This document shows positions 17,403-26,139 of a stretch of 64,000 nucleotides of DNA, piece by piece. The DNA comes from Roseibium sediminis (GTDB lineage Bacteria > Pseudomonadota > Alphaproteobacteria > Rhizobiales > Stappiaceae): contig NZ_VXDB01000008.1 in the NCBI RefSeq assembly GCF_008711325.1, positions 1 to 64,000 of the forward strand, given 5' to 3'. How positions within the stretch are numbered: the first letter of the stretch is position 1; every line of letters starts with the position of its first letter. Below the pieces are notes generated by a model. It did not search any database and had not been told where the DNA came from. It saw nothing but the letters and a program-made list of their open reading frames with translations. A program made the position numbers and the translations under genes.

Positions 17403-18704
17403 ATGGAGTGGTACGTCGTTGGCCTCGGCCTTCTGGGACTCCTGATGTTCTTCATTGTCATCGGTCTTCCCATTCCTTTCGCCCTGGCGGCTGCTTCCTT
17501 GCCGTTTCTTTTTCAGATCCAGGGCTTTGATACGTCCATTGTCTCTGCCGAACTGAAGCTCTGGGGCGTGTGGATCGACTATATCCTGCTCGCCGTTCCA
17601 TTGTTCGTCTTCCTCGGCGAGCTGATCGGAAAGTCGAATATAGGGCCCAATCTCTATCAGTTCCTGCATCAGGGCGTGCGCATCAAGGGTTCCGCTGCTT
17701 ATGGCTCGATCGGCGCCAGCGCCGGGTTCGGCGCGGTGTGTGGCTCGTCCATGGTCGGTGCGCTGACCATTGGCGGCGTGGCCCTGCCGGAAATGCTGCG
17801 CCTTGGTTATGGCAAGCGTCTGTCCAGCGGCGTTCTGGCTGCAGGTGGCACGCTGTCCGTTCTCATTCCGCCGAGCCTGATCCTTCTGTTCTACGGGATC
17901 GTGACCGACCAGAGCATTGGCGACCTGTTCATTGCAGGCGTAATCCCCGGTCTTATCCTTGTCTCCAGCTTTGTCGTCGTGGTGCTGGTGTGGGGCATGC
18001 TGAAGCCGGAGGATATTCCAGGCAGTGAAGATGCCGAAAAGATGCCCCTTGCCATGATCGCAAGCACGCTTGGTCCCATTTTCCTGATCGGCCTCGTCAT
18101 CACGGTTGCCATCTATGCCGGCATTGCAACACCGACAGAAGCTGCCGCCGTTGCCTCGTTGCTCACCGTCATTCTGGCCTTCACCGTGGGCGGGCTGACA
18201 TGGCGCGGGTTCTGGGACTCCCTTTACGCGACCATGCGGACCATGGGCTATCTTGGTCTTCTCCTGTCCGCCGGTGTGCTGTTCGGCTTCGTGCTGACCT
18301 ATTACCGCGTGCCGCAGCAGTTCACCGAACTATTCCTGTCCTTCGATCTGTCGCCGACGATGGTGCTGATGATCGTGCTGCTGTTCTACATCATCCTCGG
18401 CATGTTCCTTGAGCCGGTGTCGATGACCTTCATCACCCTGCCGACCATCTATCCGCTGATGAGCGCTGCCGGGTTCGACCTGATCTGGTTCGGCGTCGTC
18501 TACACGATCACCATGGAAATCGCGGTTCTCACCCCGCCTGTTGGTCTCAATCTCTACGTGATACAGGCTATCAGCCGGGAACAAGTGACCATCGGTGACG
18601 TGATCATCGGGTGTCTTCCCTTCATCGCTGCAATGGTCCTGCTGATCGCACTTTTGATCGGCTTGCCGGAGATTGCGCTGTGGCTGCCGGAGCAGATGGG
18701 CTGA
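17403..18704 (+). CDS. dctM: TRAP transporter large permease DctM
   Basis: The 433-residue, highly hydrophobic protein is the transporting subunit of the TRAP system, with about 12 helices. Recognisable DctM segments include SAAYGSIGASAGFGAVCGSS near residue 100 and GTLSVLIPPSLILLFYG near 150. The C-terminal VLTPPVGLNLYV signature lies near 380. Its stop overlaps the start of the hydrolase gene (TGATG), which ties that enzyme to the transported substrate. Confidence 0.95.
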   Translation: MEWYVVGLGLLGLLMFFIVIGLPIPFALAAASLPFLFQIQGFDTSIVSAELKLWGVWIDYILLAVPLFVFLGELIGKSNIGPNLYQFLHQGVRIKGSAAYGSIGASAGFGAVCGSSMVGALTIGGVALPEMLRLGYGKRLSSGVLAAGGTLSVLIPPSLILLFYGIVTDQSIGDLFIAGVIPGLILVSSFVVVVLVWGMLKPEDIPGSEDAEKMPLAMIASTLGPIFLIGLVITVAIYAGIATPTEAAAVASLLTVILAFTVGGLTWRGFWDSLYATMRTMGYLGLLLSAGVLFGFVLTYYRVPQQFTELFLSFDLSPTMVLMIVLLFYIILGMFLEPVSMTFITLPTIYPLMSAAGFDLIWFGVVYTITMEIAVLTPPVGLNLYVIQAISREQVTIGDVIIGCLPFIAAMVLLIALLIGLPEIALWLPEQMG

Positions 18705-19492
18705 TGACTGACGCTCCCCTTCCCTTCCGCAGAGCCGGACAAGGCACGCCGCTTGTCTTTGTGCATGGCTATCTGGGCGGCTCCGCCCAGTGGCAGGCTG
18801 AAATCGATCACTTCAGCGACCGCTTCGACGTGATCGCACCGGATCTTCCCGGCTTTGGCGACGCAACACATCTTGAAAGCTGCAACACCATCCACTGCAT
18901 GGCGACACGTATCATCGCCTTGCTGGACCATCTGGGTGTTGGAACCTTCATCCTGCTCGGCCATTCCATGGGCGGCATGATCGCCCAGGAAATCGCTGCC
19001 ATCGTTGGAGACCGGATCGACCGGCTGGTGCTCTATGGCACAGGCCCGCTGGGCATCATGCCGGACCGCTTCGAGCCGATCAAACTCTCCCGCGAACGGC
19101 TGGAGAGCGATGGAGTTGCCCGGACCATTTCAAGGATCGGCGCCACATGGTTCTATCACGGGGCAGCCGCCCCCGGTTTTGCCCTCGTCGAGAAAATCGG
19201 CACGGGCGCAAACCCGAATGCGGCGCTCAATGCCCTTGATGCAATGGAAAGCTGGGACGGACGGGCAGCCCTTCCGACCTTGACCATGCCGACGCTGGTT
19301 CTGTGGGGCCACGAAGACCGGTCCTACCGCTGGCCGCAGGTGGAAACCCTCTGGAAGACCCTGCCCAACGCCACGCTCTCTGTCGTGCCGGGCACCTCCC
19401 ACGCTGCGCATCTGGAAAAACCGAAGCTCTTCCACGCCATTCTGGACGACTTTTTGGGAGACTGCGCCGTCAGCACGGCTCAGGCATCATGA
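18704..19492 (+). CDS. Alpha/beta-fold hydrolase
   Basis: The 262-residue cytoplasmic enzyme has the alpha/beta-hydrolase layout: oxyanion segment VFVHGYLGG (18-26), nucleophile elbow GHSMGG (S88), the acid region LWGHEDRSY near 205 and the catalytic His in SHAAHLE near 230. It overlaps dctM by one base (TGATG), so it is co-translated with the TRAP permease and probably acts on the imported compound or a derivative, such as an ester, lactone or C-C bond substrate. Many annotations for this fold are possible (3-oxoadipate enol-lactonase-like, haloperoxidase-like), and the sequence alone does not choose. Confidence 0.85.
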   Translation: MTDAPLPFRRAGQGTPLVFVHGYLGGSAQWQAEIDHFSDRFDVIAPDLPGFGDATHLESCNTIHCMATRIIALLDHLGVGTFILLGHSMGGMIAQEIAAIVGDRIDRLVLYGTGPLGIMPDRFEPIKLSRERLESDGVARTISRIGATWFYHGAAAPGFALVEKIGTGANPNAALNALDAMESWDGRAALPTLTMPTLVLWGHEDRSYRWPQVETLWKTLPNATLSVVPGTSHAAHLEKPKLFHAILDDFLGDCAVSTAQAS

Positions 19493-19622
19493 CCCTTGTC
19501 GGCATTTTCCCTGCAGATCATTGACTGCAGGGCTTTCGTCTGTAGTCCAACTCTGGCATGGGAAGGCATGAGATCGGTTCAACCGGAACCGCCTGCACCC
19601 TGATCCAGTCTGGGGAGACGAC

Positions 19623-20720
19623 ATGAAGGTCAATGGTCAGCACTATCGCTCGCTGTGGTGGGACGAAGGGGCAAAGGCCCTGCAAATCATCGACCAGCGG
19701 TGGTTGCCACATGACTTCAGGGTCCAGCAGGTTGACAGCTTGCAGGACTTTGCCGATGCCATCGTGGAAATGCGGGTACGTGGTGCGCCGCTGATCGGGG
19801 CGACAGCCGCTTATGGCATGGCGCTGGCAGCCCGGCTTGATCCGTCCGATGCCCATCTCAACTCGGCGTGGGAGCAGTTCAACAAGACGCGCCCCACGGC
19901 CATCAACCTGCGCTGGGCGCTCAACCGCTGCCGCGATTACCTTCTGCCACTGCCAGAAGCGGCGCGGGCGGATGCGGCATTGAAACTGGCGCATGAAATT
20001 GCTGACGAGGATGTCGAGATCAACCGCAATATCGGTTTGAACGGGCTGAAGCTGATCCGGGAAATTTCGGCCCGCAAACCGGCCGGTGAGCCGGTGCGCA
20101 TCTTGACCCATTGCAACGCAGGCTGGATTGCCACCGTGGACTGGGGCACGGCAACCAGCCCGATGTACCATGCCCATGACGAAGGCATTGCGATCCACAT
20201 CTGGGTGGACGAGACCCGCCCGCGCAATCAGGGCGCGCTGACCGCGTGGGAGCTTGGCAGCCACGGCATTCCGCACACCTACATCACCGACAATGCCGGT
20301 GGGCACTTGATGCAGCACAGCCTCGTGGATCTGGTGATAACCGGCACCGACCGAACCACCCGGCGCGGCGATGTGTGCAACAAGATCGGCACTTATCTGA
20401 AGGCGCTTGCGGCGAAGGACAATGGCGTGCCGTTCTACGTGGCCTTGCCCTCCCCCACGATTGACTGGACCGTGGATGACGGCGTTGCCGAAATCCCGAT
20501 CGAGGAACGCAGCACGAGCGAAGTCACGCACATCATGGGCCGGGATCAGGCTGGCGCAATCGGCACGGTTCAGGTGACCCCGGATGGAAGCTCAGGCGGC
20601 AATCCGGCCTTTGACGTGACTCCGAACCGGCTCGTCACCGGCCTTATCACCGAGCGCGGCATCTGCGACGCCTCGCCGGAAGGACTGGCTGGTCTTTTCC
20701 CGGAATTTGCAAAAGCCTAA
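19623..20720 (+). CDS. mtnA: S-methyl-5-thioribose-1-phosphate isomerase
   Basis: MtnA isomerises 5-methylthioribose-1-phosphate to the ribulose form in methionine or methylthioadenosine salvage; some bacteria use it in the DHAP shunt. The 365-residue protein shows [13 protein letters not shown] (53-65), the catalytic Cys164 in [10 protein letters not shown], the catalytic Asp243 in [11 protein letters not shown] and the C-terminal VTGLITERG. Length and motifs match the family, not the related eIF2B group. A good GGGGAGACG ribosome site precedes the ATG. No other salvage gene is adjacent, and the 130-base gap to the hydrolase leaves operon membership open. Confidence 0.9.
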   Translation: MKVNGQHYRSLWWDEGAKALQIIDQRWLPHDFRVQQVDSLQDFADAIVEMRVRGAPLIGATAAYGMALAARLDPSDAHLNSAWEQFNKTRPTAINLRWALNRCRDYLLPLPEAARADAALKLAHEIADEDVEINRNIGLNGLKLIREISARKPAGEPVRILTHCNAGWIATVDWGTATSPMYHAHDEGIAIHIWVDETRPRNQGALTAWELGSHGIPHTYITDNAGGHLMQHSLVDLVITGTDRTTRRGDVCNKIGTYLKALAAKDNGVPFYVALPSPTIDWTVDDGVAEIPIEERSTSEVTHIMGRDQAGAIGTVQVTPDGSSGGNPAFDVTPNRLVTGLITERGICDASPEGLAGLFPEFAKA

Positions 20721-20731
20721 ACAGGCCGCGC

Positions 20732-21975
20732 TCATTTCAAGGTTTCGGCTGCGGTCAGACCCGACAGAAACGCCCCATGTGCGGTGCCGGGATATGCATC
20801 ATGGCAGGCCTCGCCTGCAAAGACGAGCCGCCCGTTCCAGTCTGCGCCGGAAAGCTCGAACCGAACATGGCTTTCAACGCACCATCGGCTCGTGCCATGA
20901 TCTCCTTGTCGGACAGAGCTTCGATGTGCCTGGCTTCATCGCCGCCATGAAAGGCCAGCAACACAGGAACCTGCTTTATTCTCGCAAGGCTCAGCCATTG
21001 CGACCAGTAACCGGGCTGCGGGCCGACCCATTCGATCCAGTCAACGTCATCTGGCCAGGCGATTTCATCAAAGAAAAACCAGACCTTCGATAGAAGGCCC
21101 ATTCCAATTGCCTCAATGGCCTTTTGCCGGGCAATTGACAGTGGTTCAGCAAAAAGCAGTCCGCCTGCCTTGAGCACGCCAAGCGGAACTGTCACCACCG
21201 CATGATCAGCGCTTAGCACCTCGCCCCCGGCAAGCGTTGTTGCGACACCCTCGCCATCAGGAGAGAGCGCTGTTACCGGCGCATTGGTACGTATGTCCAG
21301 ACCTTTTGCCAGATAGGAGATGATCTGGTCATACCCGCCGGGAAACACTGCATCATTGCCGCCGAAAACATCCCCTTCATCATAATGCCAGGCCGAGGTT
21401 TCAGCCCAGCTGCTGCCAAATTCGGTCGTGATCTCGCCATCGATCACATGCCGAACCAGCCGACGTTGTGCCTCGTTTGCAGAAGACCAGCCTCTGCTTG
21501 CCTCAATCGCAGCCTGAAGTGACAAATCGTGGTTCTGTCTCTCGGACGTCCTGCGGGCCGACTCCATGATTTTCTCGGCCAGGTCATAAGCTTCATCGAG
21601 ATCGATGGCCGAGCCGGAGGCATCCAGCGCCATGTCTGCGTCGAAGCTTGTTTCGACATAGTCGGCCCCGGCTTGACGCGCCAATTCGGTTATCGGGTTG
21701 CCGTTCAGACCATGTATCCAGCTCGCCCCCATATCCATGGGCAAACCGGTCCATGCACGCGAGGTCCAGACACGCCCGCCAATCCGCTCACGTCCTTCAA
21801 GCACTGTCACGCTGGCGCCTGCAGACGCAAGAGCCCGGGCGGCAGCAAGTCCTGCAAGCCCGGCTCCGACAACCACGATCTTCCGCCCGCCGGAGTTGGC
21901 ATGCACCGGCTGCGCGATCAATGTTGATAGACTGGCCATCAGGGCGGCCAATGTGCTGCGGCGTGTGATCTTCAT
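20732..21975 (-). pseudogene. Flavin amine oxidase, deleted and frameshifted near the C-terminus
   Basis: The gene encodes an FAD-dependent monoamine oxidase with an N-terminal twin-arginine-like leader (KITRRSTLAAL), the Rossmann motif VVVGAGLAGLAAARAL and GGRVWTSR. The frame is intact to about plus 20855 (GSSFP), then reads a junk tail and stops at 20755. The lost end is present in another frame on the same strand: LSGADWNGRLVFAGEA then CHDAYPGTAHGAFLSG and a stop at 20732. This is the C-terminal FAD-binding signature of the family. About 35 residues usually found between these pieces are absent, so an internal deletion caused the frameshift. Activity is doubtful, because the flavin-contacting C-terminal motif is not translated. 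Confidence 0.75.
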
Positions 21976-22114
21976 AATGCCAACCTGTTCGGGCACACCT
22001 TCAGATCATGGTGTCAGGCAGATCATGGTGTCAGGATCGCAACAAGCCGGGATCATGAAGCAATACGGGCGCTTCAGTTTCCTAACGCCCGACTGCTCCA
22101 CATTTGAAGCTTCG

Positions 22115-22777
22115 TTACCCCAGAACGATGACCTTCGTGCCGACCGGGACCCGGTCATAGAGGTCGATAATGTCCTGATGCCACATGCGGATACAGCCGC
22201 TGGACGCGTTCGTGCCGATGCTGCTTGGCGCGTTGGTACTGTGAATGCGGTAGAGCGTGTCCTTGTTGCCCTGCCACAGATAAAGACCGCGTGCGCCGAT
22301 CGGATTGGACGGACCGCCGGGCTGGCCGTCCTTCCACTTGGCGAGTTTCGGGTCACGCTCGATCATTTCCGCAGGCGGGAACCATTTCGGCCACTCCTGC
22401 TTGACCTTGATGACCGCCTCGCCATTCCAGGCAAAGCCGGCGCGACCAACGCCAATGCCATAGCGGATGGCGCGACCACCGGGTTGGATCAGGTAGAGGA
22501 ACTTCTTCTTCGGATCGACGACAATCGTCCCAGACGGATAGCGCGAGGGATAGAACACGGTCTGACGCAAGTATTTCGGATCGAAATTCTGGTACTTGAT
22601 GGCTGGCAGTGAGAACCCGCCGTCCCGAACCGGCGCATAGGCGGTTGCATAATCCGGCGTACCGTCTTCAAGCGGTTTCAGTCCCGCCTGCAAAGTCGCT
22701 CCGGACTGGCTCTGGCAGGCTGCCAGAAACAGGGGCATTCCCAACAAGAAACCGCGTCGGCTCAGATTTCCGGCCAT
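22115..22777 (-). CDS. L,D-transpeptidase (YkuD) lipoprotein
   Basis: This 220-residue envelope enzyme forms 3-3 peptidoglycan cross-links or anchors proteins to the wall. The leader has a twin-arginine-like SRRGFLLG and ends in the lipobox LAAC at about residue 21, so it is a lipid-anchored protein. The YkuD domain (about 85-220) carries the catalytic HSTN...SSIGTNASSGCIRM block, with His near 178, Ser and the nucleophilic Cys near 195. The overall layout is that of the ErfK/YbiS/YcfS/YnhG group. It is monocistronic, between the decayed oxidase and dld. Confidence 0.92.
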   Translation of the reverse strand: MAGNLSRRGFLLGMPLFLAACQSQSGATLQAGLKPLEDGTPDYATAYAPVRDGGFSLPAIKYQNFDPKYLRQTVFYPSRYPSGTIVVDPKKKFLYLIQPGGRAIRYGIGVGRAGFAWNGEAVIKVKQEWPKWFPPAEMIERDPKLAKWKDGQPGGPSNPIGARGLYLWQGNKDTLYRIHSTNAPSSIGTNASSGCIRMWHQDIIDLYDRVPVGTKVIVLG

Positions 22778-22985
22778 TCGTACCTTCTCCCCAATGACGA
22801 CTTTGCGTCGCCCCTCCCGGCTATCTGCCCCAGAGGATCAAAACCAATAAACAATTCCCATTCGGGTTGTCGGCACTAAACACGCCGAATCTGATCGATG
22901 GCAACTCATTTTATGGCAAATATTCGCCCAAGTGAGCAGGCAGTTTCACTCTGAGGCGAAAAGAACACACACGCCCCGAACGGGC

Positions 22986-24692
22986 TCAGGCATAGTCCTT
23001 CCGCTTCGACATCTTCCCGATGCCCGGATTGAAGGAGTTGGTCGGATCGCAGCAGCGGTAGTGCTCGGCAAGAGCCGGTTTTGCCGGATAAAGGTGACCG
23101 ACATTGTGTTCAGCCGGATATTCCGCGCCGCGCTGATCCAGGATCTTCAGCATGTCTGCCTTCAGAGCCTTCGGGTCATTGCCCTTTTTCACGATATAGT
23201 CCTGATGCAGGACATGGCACATGAAATGGCCGTAGTAGAGTTTGGAGACGAGCTTGTCCTCGATCTCCTTCGGCAGGCGCTCGTACCATTCCCGATCATT
23301 GCGGCGCAAAGCGATATCGAGGGCCAGAATGTCCTCCACCTCGTTTCTGTGGATCGCCATGTAGCGCACGGCGGCCCCGGCTGCCGCAAAGCGGTGAAGA
23401 CCAGCGATCTTGGCCTCCCGGTCCGTGCATTCAAAGAAGTCACCGTCCCGGCCCTCGAAGTGGGTTTTCAGATAGCTGGACGCTTCCTCGATGCCGCCAT
23501 CCCGCATCTTCAGGATCAGATGATGCCGGTATCTACCGCGAAAGTCGCGCATGCGTCTGGGCAGGATGTTTGGCGTGATCCGCGAGACCAGCTGCATCAC
23601 CCGGTCTGTCAGGTTCGACAGACCCGGCACATTGCGCAGATAGGCATCGACAGCCCCTTTCAGCGCAAAGAACATCGGCAGGCGGTCCGTTCCCAGCCAG
23701 TCGATCATCATCACCGTGTCCTTGCCATAGCGCTCGGTGATGTCGAACACCTCACGTTCCATGTATTCTGCCGAAACGGGAAGGGTTTCGAAGTTGGCGA
23801 GGATATCGCGGCGAAGCTCTGTCAGGTCCGCTTCGCTGTTGGTTCCGATGTAAAAGGTCTTTTGCGCGGCAGGTTTTTTGTAGGTGTCCAGCCGGACTGC
23901 AAACACACCGAGTTTGCCCGCACAGCCCGATGCCTCATACAAACGTTTCTTGTCGGCATTGAACCGCGCTGGTGTCTGCGCATCGACATTGCGAACTTCA
24001 CCGGCATAGTCGGTCGCGGAAGCCTTGCGGTTCGTGTCGGGGGCTGCTCGTTCGAATGTACCCTTTTCCAGATTGGAGAGGATTTCTTCCGGCGTTTCTC
24101 CAAGCTCCAGCCCAAGATGATTGACGAGCTTCAGGCTGCCGTCTGCCTGCTTTTGGGCAAAGAGCGCCAGCTCCGTATAAGACGGGCCGCGTTCCACCAG
24201 AGAGCCGCCGGAGTTGTTGCAAACACCACCGATGATCGAAGCCCCGATGCAGGACGAGCCGATGACCGAGTGAGGTTCGCGGCCAAGCGGGGCAAGCAAC
24301 TTTTCGAGCCCGAACAGAGTCGCACCCGGAAAGGCCAGCACCTGCGCTCCGTCATTCAGCGGCACGATCTTGTCCATCCTGCGCGTGTTGATCAGCACGA
24401 CATCGCGGTCATAGGTTCCCGACGGCGTAGAGCCCTCGGTGAGCCCGGTATTGGCTGCCTGCATGATGACGATCTTGTCTGCTGCAACACAGGCTTCAAG
24501 CACCTTCCACTGCTCCAGCAAGGTGCCGGGCTGGATGACACATAACGCCTCCCCCTCACCGGACCTGAAACCGCGGCGAAAGCGCTCCGTGGCGCGGGCG
24601 CCGGTCAGGACATGGCCTTTGCCAACAATGTCGCGAAAGCGGTCGATCAGATCGGCATCAGACAGGGGAACCGGGTGTGCGGAGGATGACAT
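22986..24692 (-). CDS. dld: Quinone-dependent D-lactate dehydrogenase
   Basis: Dld is a peripheral membrane flavoprotein that oxidises D-lactate to pyruvate and feeds electrons to quinone. The 568-residue length, the FAD-binding segment (MQAANTGLTEGSTPSG), the GSSCIGASIIGGVCNNSGGS loop and the C-terminal lactate-dehydrogenase membrane-binding domain with FRGRYRHHLILK all match E. coli Dld. The end has a Cys/His-rich AEHYRCCDPTNSFNPGIGK. The ATG at 24692 is preferred to a TTG at 24716. A 12-bp palindrome about 65 bases upstream is a possible GntR/LldR-type operator. Confidence 0.93.
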   Translation of the reverse strand: MSSSAHPVPLSDADLIDRFRDIVGKGHVLTGARATERFRRGFRSGEGEALCVIQPGTLLEQWKVLEACVAADKIVIMQAANTGLTEGSTPSGTYDRDVVLINTRRMDKIVPLNDGAQVLAFPGATLFGLEKLLAPLGREPHSVIGSSCIGASIIGGVCNNSGGSLVERGPSYTELALFAQKQADGSLKLVNHLGLELGETPEEILSNLEKGTFERAAPDTNRKASATDYAGEVRNVDAQTPARFNADKKRLYEASGCAGKLGVFAVRLDTYKKPAAQKTFYIGTNSEADLTELRRDILANFETLPVSAEYMEREVFDITERYGKDTVMMIDWLGTDRLPMFFALKGAVDAYLRNVPGLSNLTDRVMQLVSRITPNILPRRMRDFRGRYRHHLILKMRDGGIEEASSYLKTHFEGRDGDFFECTDREAKIAGLHRFAAAGAAVRYMAIHRNEVEDILALDIALRRNDREWYERLPKEIEDKLVSKLYYGHFMCHVLHQDYIVKKGNDPKALKADMLKILDQRGAEYPAEHNVGHLYPAKPALAEHYRCCDPTNSFNPGIGKMSKRKDYA

Positions 24693-24755
24693 GAGGATAT
24701 CCGGGATCTCTTCCAAAATCGCTGCCTTTTAGCCAATTTGCAGGCCCCTGTACCC

Positions 24756-24767
24756 GGTAGTACTACC
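24756..24767. promoter_or_regulatory. Perfect palindrome GGTAGTACTACC ahead of dld
   Basis: This 12-base perfect palindrome lies 64 bases upstream of the dld start. Its outer GGT...ACC arms resemble operators of FadR-subfamily GntR regulators such as LldR and PdhR, which often control lactate genes. The assignment is inference from the dyad and its position. Confidence 0.45.
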
Positions 24768-25051
24768 TAATTAGACGAAAAGACCAAGCGTTACCCTCTG
24801 TGCATGCTCTATTCGTCGGACACCTGTGCTGTGCTGTTTTTTTCACCGCCAGCACAAATTTTCAAATACCCTATCAAAGGCTGCATTTTCAGTGGTTGCA
24901 TGAACGCAAGAGATGGATGTGACCATTTCCTGATCAAAAAATTTTTCCAATTGTTCAAAATTTTAGCCGTAACGTGGGCTGACCAACTTGTGAGCACGTT
25001 GGAACTGTGATCCTCTTGAAGGTGTAAAAAATCACACTCCAGGGGATTCCA
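24768..25051 (+). promoter_or_regulatory. Upstream region of the BMP/ABC operon
   Basis: This AT-rich leader between dld and the BMP gene has no gene. It contains an interrupted dyad CCAAC...GTTGG (24982-25003 region) and a short GTGAT...ATCAC arm pair just before the ribosome site GGGGATTCCA. No purine-riboswitch core could be recognised by eye. Local AT-tracts (AAAAAATTTTTCC) suggest a bent promoter region. Confidence 0.35.
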
Positions 25052-26059
25052 ATGGCGCATATCAAACAGGGTTCCTGGCACCGCCGGGCCTTTCTGACGG
25101 CGGCCGTGGCCGCGACCACCGCATTTGGACTTTCACTCCAGCCCAGCTTCGCAGCGGACCCTATCAAGGTCGCAGCGATCTACACGGTGCCTGTTGAGCA
25201 GCAATGGGTCAGCCGCATCGACAAGGCGCTGAAAGCTGCCGAGGCACGGGGCGAGATCACCTACACGTTCTCCGAAAACGTTGCCAACACCGACTATGAG
25301 CGTGTCATGCGCGAATATGCCGAACAGGGCATGAACCTGGTTGTCGGTGAAGCCTTTGCCGTGGAGCGGGCGGCGCGCAAGGTGGCTGCGGAATATCCTG
25401 ACACCGCATTTTTGATGGGGTCGTCCTTCGGGGCTGCCAAGCCGAACTTCTCTGTCTTCGACAACTGGATCCACGAGCCGAGCTATCTCTCTGGCATGAT
25501 CGCGGGCAGCACCACCAAGTCCAACGTGATCGGCATGGTTGGCGGCTACGCCATTCCGGAAGTGAACCGCTTGATGCATGCCTTCATGGACGGGGCACGC
25601 GAGGTCAATCCGGATGTGAAGTTCCTCGTGACCTTCATCAACTCCTGGTATGACCCGCCCAAGGCCAAGGAATCCGCCTTTGCAATGATCGACAAGGGTG
25701 CGGACATTCTCTACGCCGAGCGTTTCGGCGTGTCTGACGCGGCCAAGGAAAAGGGCATTCTGGCCATCGGCAACGTGATCGACACGGCCGGTGACTATCC
25801 GGGCACCATCCTGTCTTCCGCCCTGTGGCACATGGAACCGACAATCGACAAGGCAATTGCAGCCGTCAAGGCCGGGAACTTCGAGCCTGCCGATTACGGC
25901 CCCTACAGCTTCATGGGCTATGGCGGCGGCAGCTTCGTCGTCGACGAAAGCCTTGCATCCGCTGAAGCTGTTGCTGCGGCCAAGGCCAAGGAGCAGGACA
26001 TTCTTGGCGGCCTCTTCCGGGTGAACGTGAACGACACGGAACCCAAGTCGACCATGTAA
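25052..26059 (+). CDS. BMP-family ABC transporter substrate-binding protein
   Basis: The 335-residue periplasmic protein belongs to the BMP/Med (PnrA-like) family that binds nucleosides or nucleobases. The leader HRRAFLTAAVAATTAFGLSL ends near FAADP (residue 35) and has a twin-arginine look. No lipobox Cys follows, so it is probably soluble. The fold landmarks VAAIYTVPVEQQW, NTDYERVMREYAEQGMNLVV and HEPSYLSGMIAG are present. It starts an operon with a two-domain ATPase, two permeases and cytosine deaminase, which makes cytosine or a related pyrimidine/purine the best ligand guess. Confidence 0.92.
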   Translation: MAHIKQGSWHRRAFLTAAVAATTAFGLSLQPSFAADPIKVAAIYTVPVEQQWVSRIDKALKAAEARGEITYTFSENVANTDYERVMREYAEQGMNLVVGEAFAVERAARKVAAEYPDTAFLMGSSFGAAKPNFSVFDNWIHEPSYLSGMIAGSTTKSNVIGMVGGYAIPEVNRLMHAFMDGAREVNPDVKFLVTFINSWYDPPKAKESAFAMIDKGADILYAERFGVSDAAKEKGILAIGNVIDTAGDYPGTILSSALWHMEPTIDKAIAAVKAGNFEPADYGPYSFMGYGGGSFVVDESLASAEAVAAAKAKEQDILGGLFRVNVNDTEPKSTM

Positions 26060-26139
26060 CGACTGCAAGAGACCCTGTGATCGGCGGCCTGTGCTGCCGA
26101 TCCACCTCTCCTGATATTTCCGACATTGCGGAGACCCTG

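Noticed and set aside
24768-25051. Purine riboswitch before the BMP operon
   Set aside because: The context is attractive, but no purine-aptamer core or paired P1-P2-P3 arrangement could be traced.
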